Shown piece after piece: positions 54,031 through 64,000 of a DNA stretch of 64,000 bases. The notes under the pieces were generated by a model. It was not told the origin of the DNA and ran no database searches. It was given only the letters and a program-made list of their open reading frames with translations. Each line of letters opens with the position of its first letter. The stretch's first letter is position 1. Both the position numbers and the translations under genes were made by a program. The stretch is from Dasypus novemcinctus (Eukaryota; Chordata; Mammalia; Cingulata; Dasypodidae): assembly GCF_030445035.2 (NCBI RefSeq), contig NC_080688.1, positions 66,125,449 through 66,189,448 on the forward strand. The letters run 5' to 3'.

Positions 54031-56689
54031 ACTTTTAACAAGGCCCATTCAGATTATGGTTAACTGTGAGGGTACTGCCAAGAGGGAAAAAAAAAATCCT
54101 CATTTTGCAAGGGCACAGGTCAACCCATACTAGCCTGAGGTGTGAAAAGTTTTTGTTTTCCCTAGTTGGGAAAGACACCACTATTGATTCAAACAATGTG
54201 ATATTTGATATGTTGCAACTTCATAGTGTTTTCATCATTTCTCTATTTTGGAGATGAGAAGACCAAGGGACAGTGGTTGGTGCGATGGCTGAGTTTAACA
54301 TTCACAGCACCTCCATTTTTTTTTTAAGCCTTGAAGCAGGGGTTGAGGTCAGTAAATATGTGGTAGCATTTGAACAGTTCTGGGAAATAGGATTTTAGAA
54401 TGATAGCAGTGTTTGTGTTGGATTGTGAGATCGTTCTACAGGAGCAGTAAGAACCTTGAGTTGCCCTCCTTTTCATCAGTTACCCTGATAACGAAATGGA
54501 AAGCACTGCTTAAATTTCCAGGTTTCAATCAGGAAATATCCCTGTGGTTGGCACTTTGAAAGATGGACCACAACTGCAAAGTAAAGTGTAACAGTTTGAA
54601 AAAGCAGCTTGAAATAATAGGGAAAGAAGTTTAAAAGAGACAAGGATGTTTAGGGAGGAATAAGCAGTAAGCCTTGCTAATTGAAGATACCATATGCTAG
54701 CCCTGGTGTGACCATGAAAGAGTATCTTTGGGATCTCTGAAAGTGCACACAGATCACTCTGAGCCTTGCCTATGACATAGCCTATGACATAGCCTAGGAA
54801 AACATACACAAAATGTGAAGTGACAGGAGGCTCTGAAAAACATTTCTATAGCAACGTCCTTCTATTTCTGCACATTAGTCAGTTTATCAGTAGGCTCTAC
54901 TAAGGGTTTGAAGAATTTGTAAAGGATTTGGGAGAGTATAAAAAATGAGAACCCACCCCCCCTGCCCAGTTAAATATTACCTATGTTATCACAATTCAGC
55001 CGCAAAGGTGTATATATATTTCATTATTTGAAACTTATAAGGCAGTCATTTCACAGGATTCCCTTGTGAATTCTCTGGTAGGACTAAACCATCTCCCCCC
55101 AAATTTACATTTTTAAAGGTCAGCACATACACTGCCTTCACTGTCCACTGACAGATTTGTCAGGCACTGAAAGTGGTTAATGAGGAAGATTCAGAATCTG
55201 ACTCTACATATTTTCAGAGATAATACCAACTCTTAGCCTCCATTACATTTTCCTAAGTCTTAAATTAATTAAACCTGCAGTCTGGCTTGTCACATACTCT
55301 TTGATCTTTGTCCTAAATTCTCTTGTAAACAGTGCTGCTGCCAACTTACAAGCAGGTATAGCTCTCTTTCTGTTTGTCCCGGTGTTATTTAAAACCAAAT
55401 AAGACTTACCAAACTTGCACTTTGGTTTGTGTAAATTGCCATCTTTCCATAAAAATCAGATGGTACAAAGTCAGCTTTCCAAGTGGCTTCGCTTCTGTCA
55501 TCTCACTCTTCCTCTGCTGTTAGCAGCTGACTATGCGGGCATTCTGACTGGGTCCTTTCAGTCAGCCCCCTCCCTTCTGACATATTTGTGCGAGTCTCTG
55601 CCTGCTCCTTTCTGTGGTGTGTATCTTTAATAACCCACTGCATTTTCCCCAGGGCCCCAGGGAACAACCTTTAGTTTGACTTGGCATTACTTCCTTAACC
55701 TTCGGCCTCTATTCTTTCCTTATAAACCATGCTAAAATTAAAACCTATTTTTTGCCATAACACTTTTCAGACCTGGTGTGCTCTGACTTTTTTGTAAATT
55801 TCAGGCTTTCTACCTTGAAATACCTTTATAAGGAGCTCTGAATAAAATTCCCAGAGTATTTCAAAGGGAATAACTTCCTATCCAAAAGCCCCATGTTTTC
55901 TGAAGATTCTTCACTGTCTCTGCTAAACCTTCATTTGGGTTCCCTTTTCCTGACTCTTCCTCCTCTGATCACTTTCCCCTATTTCTTTTGATCTTTGTCT
56001 CTGGTTAGCACCACTACACGGGCTAAAGGGGTTGTAAAAGTTTGAGAAAGTAATATGTCTCCTGAAGGGGTACCTCGCATATTACAACGGGAGAAATGTT
56101 CACTGTTTTTCTAAGTAATCTCTATGTGATTTCATCATTGAGATGCTAAAGATTAGGCATCAGCGAAAATCACCCAAGGCTCCACTTTAGGAAGCTCATC
56201 TTGAAGTAAAAACATAAAATTTAAAAGGTACATTAAAAAGTTAAATTCCTATACTTTTAAGAAAAGACAGATGTAAAACTTTTTTCTAATCTTCTTCCTT
56301 TCAAGCATATTCCTAAAGACAAATATGTCTTAGAGACAAGATTGGAGAGCTCCGATTGTTTTCTTAAAAGAATATTTCTTAGTTCCATTTGTAGTTAGGA
56401 TTGATATTACACTTATTCTGTTAATTCCACAGTGCTATAGTTTAGTAACATGCTAGTGGTAAATGCAGTGATACACGGAGCATTCTACAATCTGAGAGGT
56501 AGAGATGATCCAAGTTCAGTCTTCTGTGCATGTACATAACAAGTTACTCACAGATGACACACTTCATATTTCCCTAAAGAGGAAGCCTACATAAGATGTT
56601 CTAGCATATATAATGTAAGCGTTATTTTAATAATAGAGAAGCAAGGTTAAAAATCTAAACTTTTAATTTCCCTTATCAGTTCTAGACCA
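54031..56689 (-). other. MYO5B: MYO5B intron sequence, nothing recognised
   Basis: AT-rich intronic DNA between the last two coding exons. Short frames on both strands (under 100 codons) look random. A short repeat of tatgacatagcc occurs at 54770-54793. Confidence 0.6.
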
Positions 56690-57368
<679 letters not shown>

Positions 57369-58182
57369 TTAGAATAAAAACAGAATCTTAATACATACTA
57401 AATGAACATTAGACAACTTTTGAGCTTTAAAGAATATAAGACATTGGCACAAGGTTACAAGCCTTTTTAGAGAGGACCCACTGCTGACACTAGACTAAAT
57501 TAAATAAATAAGAACCCGTAAGTTTTGTCTCACTGCCCTTTTACTGCTCTGTATCTCCTACACATTCACCCCACTCCCTCCTCACCCGTGATAGGTGGCT
57601 TATAAGATAATCGGGAGTTTTTTCTTCCTTGTGCTGGTCTCCGTGGCCCATTTTCAGAGACACACTTGCCATGGAAGGCAAGGCTTCCCTGCATTTGGAC
57701 AGGATTTTACCATTAATCTCTCTACACCTGAATTACAGTATCAATACAATTTTGGGAGACTGGGGAGGGGGCTGGGAAGGAAAGGAACATTTAAACTCCT
57801 CTAGGTTCCTTATGGCTGTATTTTAAACAATGTAGGGGATTCTAAGTAAAAATATGACCATAACAGAAATTATAGATATAAAGGAAGCAATTTTTAATGC
57901 CAAATGCCTGATGTTACCAATTCCTGAAAAAGTTTTAATTTATAGAAAAGAAACATTCCAGAATTGTGTTTTTTAAAAAATTCATATCGTGGTTTAGTGT
58001 TTTGTGTGTTTACTACCTTAACTTCCTAAGTGAATAAGTAGGTTCAGAGTTACTGAAAAACAGTAGCTGTGGCATCTTGTTTCACTGACTGAAGTGGTCT
58101 TGGGTCACCCAGGGACATCCCATCAGGAGAAACTTCAAAATTGTATCATTAGGGGTATTTAAAGGCTGGTAGTGCAAAGTCA

Positions 58183-58449
<267 letters not shown>

Positions 58450-58923
58450 TCAACACAAGCAAAATGGAATCTGTGTTAAGCTGGTTTCCCTAATTCACTT
58501 GCGTGAGGACACCTGCTGCATTTTGTGATGAATAAATAACCATTGTTATTCTTCTCACTTGAGCTATCTCATGTGGGTAAAGGCTTGAAAGTACCGGGTA
58601 CTCAGTAACTATTTGTTGAATGAAGGATGAATGAAGGAAAGAATGGATGCTTAATGGGAGGGGAAAGAGGCATTCAATATATTGAATTAAAACATTTTAT
58701 ACTTAATAATCACAAATTTATCTATGTGAGCCTTAATGCCTCTTGGCTCATTGATTTTTCTCTTTGATCTAACCACATTGGATTTACAATCTTTAAATCA
58801 GATTGTGTAAACTTCTCTAACATTCAACTAATTTGCTTACCAAGTTACCATCTCAGTGTTTAATTTTAGCAACAAATAAAAAGGTGACAAAAGAAAAAGG
58901 GAAAAAAGTGACAGAAGGGACAT

Positions 58924-59113
58924 GTAATTCGAGTAGTTGAGCACCTGCTTCCCATGTACAAGGTCCCGGGTTTGATCTCTGGTATCTCCTAAAAACAAAA
59001 CAAATGAAAAAGCCAACTGTCGCTGGGGAGTGGATGTAGCTCAGTGGTCGAGCATCTGCTTCCTATGTATGAGGTCCTGGGTTCAATCCCCAGTGCCTTT
59101 AAAAAAAAAAAAA
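58924..59113 (+). mobile_element. dimeric tRNA-derived SINE (xenarthran type)
   Basis: Two head-like monomers in tandem. The first has agttgagcacctgcttcccatg. The second has gtggatgtagctcagtgg (A box) and ggttcaatcccc (B box). They are separated by an A-rich linker and end in an A run at 59101-59113. It lies in a MYO5B intron. Not a functional tRNA gene: no cloverleaf closing stem or CCA-adjacent stem was seen. Confidence 0.7.
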
Positions 59114-59237
59114 GTGACAGATTTGATTCACATACTAATAAACCAGATTGGGATTTCATTTTTAGAGACAAATGTCTTGTTTTCTGCCTCTGGCTTATGT
59201 AAGTGGTGGCCTGCTCCATCCAGGTACTGCTCTCTTA

Positions 59238-59594
<357 letters not shown>

Positions 59595-59914
59595 TCATAT
59601 CGTACTCAGGGTCTTAGGAAGGATACCATCCAGAGGTGGCCAATCCTGACATGTTCAGGAACTTACATTTGGCACAGAATTTCTAATGTGTTGGTCTCTA
59701 TATGGAAGAAAATAGCTATGGACCAAATTTTCACTCGAATTTACTGATGACTGGACAAAGATAATGGACATGTGCCAGTTTGATTCTGCATGCCTTCTGC
59801 ACTGAGAGCCCAAAGTTTGAGAACTGAGGAATCTGGGTGCAGTGCCAGCCCAGCCTCCGACCATGTAAACCTTAGATTAGCTGGTCTGTCACACAGAGCA
59901 GCGCCTAACTACGT

Positions 59915-60110
59915 GCCAGTGCTTTATGATCAGTATCTCTTTAATTTTCCAATAACCCTATGAGGTTCCATTGATTTTACCCATTTTACAGATGATAAAA
60001 TTGAGTCACAAAAAAGGTTAAATAACTTGCCCAAAGTCACACTGTTATGAAGTGTCAGAGACAGAATTTGAACCCATGTCTGTTCAACTCAAGATCTGAT
60101 ATTATTTAAC
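59915..60110 (-). repeat. MIR SINE fragment (antisense)
   Basis: Inverted MIR text (cccattttacagatgataaaa, then taacttgcccaaagtcacac, then gaatttgaacccatg). Ancient, in a MYO5B intron. Confidence 0.72.
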
Positions 60111-60892
60111 CATTATGTAATTCTGAGTCATGAAGTCTTGAGCTTGATAAGTCAGTTCTGCATGTCTGGTGAGAATAAACTGGTGTTTTATAAGAAGATT
60201 CCAAGGCAGGAAGAAGGATTTAGAATGAACCACACCGCAAGGGATCTATTTCTGGAATGGCCTGAAGGGCATTCTGTGCTACTTGGATTTTACTCATTAA
60301 CTGGGGAAAGCAATACACATAGACTCCAGGGAACATTTTCTTACCATTCTTCATAGAGCACAGTCAGTGATGCATGTACACATAACAGCTAATTTTTAAT
60401 CTTTCTTTTAACTTAAAATCTAACTGCTCTTACTTTTCAATTTCTGATCTCATGTTAAATGCACAAGTACACTGCTTTGTATAAAGTGAATGTCCAAAAA
60501 ATATTGAGTGAGTGTTTGCTGCTGTGTTCTTTCACATGGACACATTTAGTCCTTTCTTTTTTCATGAGTGAAAGTACATAATGGTCAAGGGGATTACATT
60601 TTTCCACTGTATATGCAGTTATACCTTTGGATTTTATATTTTTTACCTATTAAAAATTATTTTGTTTTAGGAAAAAATAATCTAATACTGAAAAAGAGAT
60701 AAAGGAAAAAATGATCTATACTCTCACTCCCCCAATTTCACGAACGTTTCTGGGATGGTGTTGAAAGTTCCCACTCTTCTTGAGCACAGTGCACCAACCT
60801 CCTCCTTGCCTTCACTGGGGAAGGTCCTGCTGGGCCTTTCTGGAGACCATGCCTACTATACCCAGTTCCCTAAGGGTAGGCTGCACTTATCA

Positions 60893-61183
<291 letters not shown>

Positions 61184-61601
61184 TCAAGCAATTTTCTAGT
61201 GTCCTCCCCTGGCTATAAGGGTGTTCTACAAAATCCTGTCAGAAATTTGAGGCCTCAATAATGGCCCTTGAACTTGAAGGCAAGGTTACATGATAGAGAA
61301 GTCAGAACTATATAATTAAAAAGGCCTAAATCCTTCCGTCCAAATCCCTGAGGTGAAGTGATTTCCCTAAAAAATCAAAACTCAGGTTGGAAGCTGGTCC
61401 AGGGAAAGAAGGATCTCTGCTTTCTGATTCTTCATCCAATGCTCTTCCCAATACACCCTAAAACATTATATAATGTTAGCTTCCCTAAGCTACCCTAAAA
61501 CATTATACAAAGTCTCCAAAGGAGTAGAGCCCTGGGCGAGATTATATGTCTTCATAGTGAGAAATCACTGGGTATGAGAATTCATAGATGAAATGATTTC
61601 A

Positions 61602-62020
61602 GGGAAGTGAACTTGGCCCAGTGGTTAGGGCATCTGCCTACCACATGGGAGGTCTGTGGTTCAAACCCCGGGCCTCCTTGACCCGTGTGCAGCTGGCCCA
61701 TGCACAGTGCTGATGCGTGAAAGGGGTGCCCTGCCACGCAGGGGTGTCCCCCGCGTAGGGGAGCCCCATGCGCAAGGAGTGTGCCCCGTAAGGAGAGCTG
61801 CCCAGCGCGAAAGAAAGTGCAGCCTGCCCAGGAATGGTGCCGCCCACACGGAGAGCTGACACAACAAGATTACGCAAGAAAAAGAAACATAGATTCCTGT
61901 GCCGCTGACAACAGAAGTGGACAAAGAAGAAAGACGCAACAAATAGACACAGAGAACAGACAACCGGGGTGGGGTGGGGGGAAATAAATAAATCTTAAAA
62001 AAAGAAAAAAAGAAAAAAAA
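61602..62020 (+). mobile_element. DAS-type SINE
   Basis: tRNA-like head (ggcccagtggttagggcatc, then ggttcaaacccc), long body and A-rich tail, with a 12-base direct repeat (gaaatgattcca, one mismatch) at 61590-61601 and 62021-62032. It lies in a MYO5B intron in antisense orientation to the gene. Confidence 0.87.
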
Positions 62021-62032
62021 GAAATGATTCCA

Positions 62033-63945
<1,913 letters not shown>

Positions 63946-64000
63946 CTAAATGTTTACTTAGGACCCCTCTTTATGTTTCCTACACTTTCCCAACATGCCC

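Noticed and set aside
59030-59100. tRNA-like A and B boxes
   Set aside because: They belong to a dimeric tRNA-derived SINE with an A-rich tail. No proper cloverleaf was found. The same applies to the heads at 6590, 42530 and 61605.

Overview
This is vertebrate nuclear DNA from a placental mammal. The organism is most likely a xenarthran, probably an armadillo. The clues are split exons of a recognisable mammalian gene, a full-length LINE-1, several endogenous retroviruses (ERVs), old MIR SINEs, and at least four long tRNA-derived SINEs that I recognise as the armadillo DAS type. No prokaryotic genes, CRISPR array or rRNA are present.

The right part (about 53.1-64.0 kb, minus strand) is the 3' end of MYO5B. 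Six exons with consensus splice sites and matching phases encode about the last 310 residues, which form the cargo-binding globular tail including the DIL domain. The last coding exon ends at 53163. The 3' UTR and downstream flank run left into roughly 48.3-53.1 kb.

The left 48.3 kb is a retroelement nest. From the left: a plus-strand class I ERV pol fragment (1-1092); a minus-strand class I ERV with LTR, env and integrase (1093-5305); a plus-strand gammaretrovirus-like element starting near 5311, whose leader holds a DAS SINE and a 9.5-kb L1 (7079-16570, 14-bp target duplication). The same element also carries an almost complete env-less class II provirus, here called ERV-A (17294-24575, duplication taaact, Lys-type primer site, gag-pro-pol). 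It ends in an LTR at 28377 that is itself split by another minus-strand gammaretrovirus-like provirus, ERV-P1 (28571-47996, duplication ctat, Pro-type primer site). ERV-P1 carries a second class II provirus, ERV-K2 (30113-38213, HML-like, with gag, integrase and env remnants). It also holds an oppositely oriented relative, ERV-P2 (38268-45280). Solo LTRs of the ERV-A family sit inside ERV-K2 (30906-31884) and ERV-P2 (40066-41113).

Three things stand out. First, a 1290-bp inverted repeat (41236-42525 against 45589-46878) is almost perfect, although neighbouring parts of the same two proviruses differ by about 5%. Second, an AT-rich non-coding module is shared by the class I elements and by the class II element ERV-K2, which makes the latter look chimeric. 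Third, the youngest provirus shows informative decay and repeat expansion since integration. All viral genes here are broken or look non-functional. Identities and counts were made by eye.
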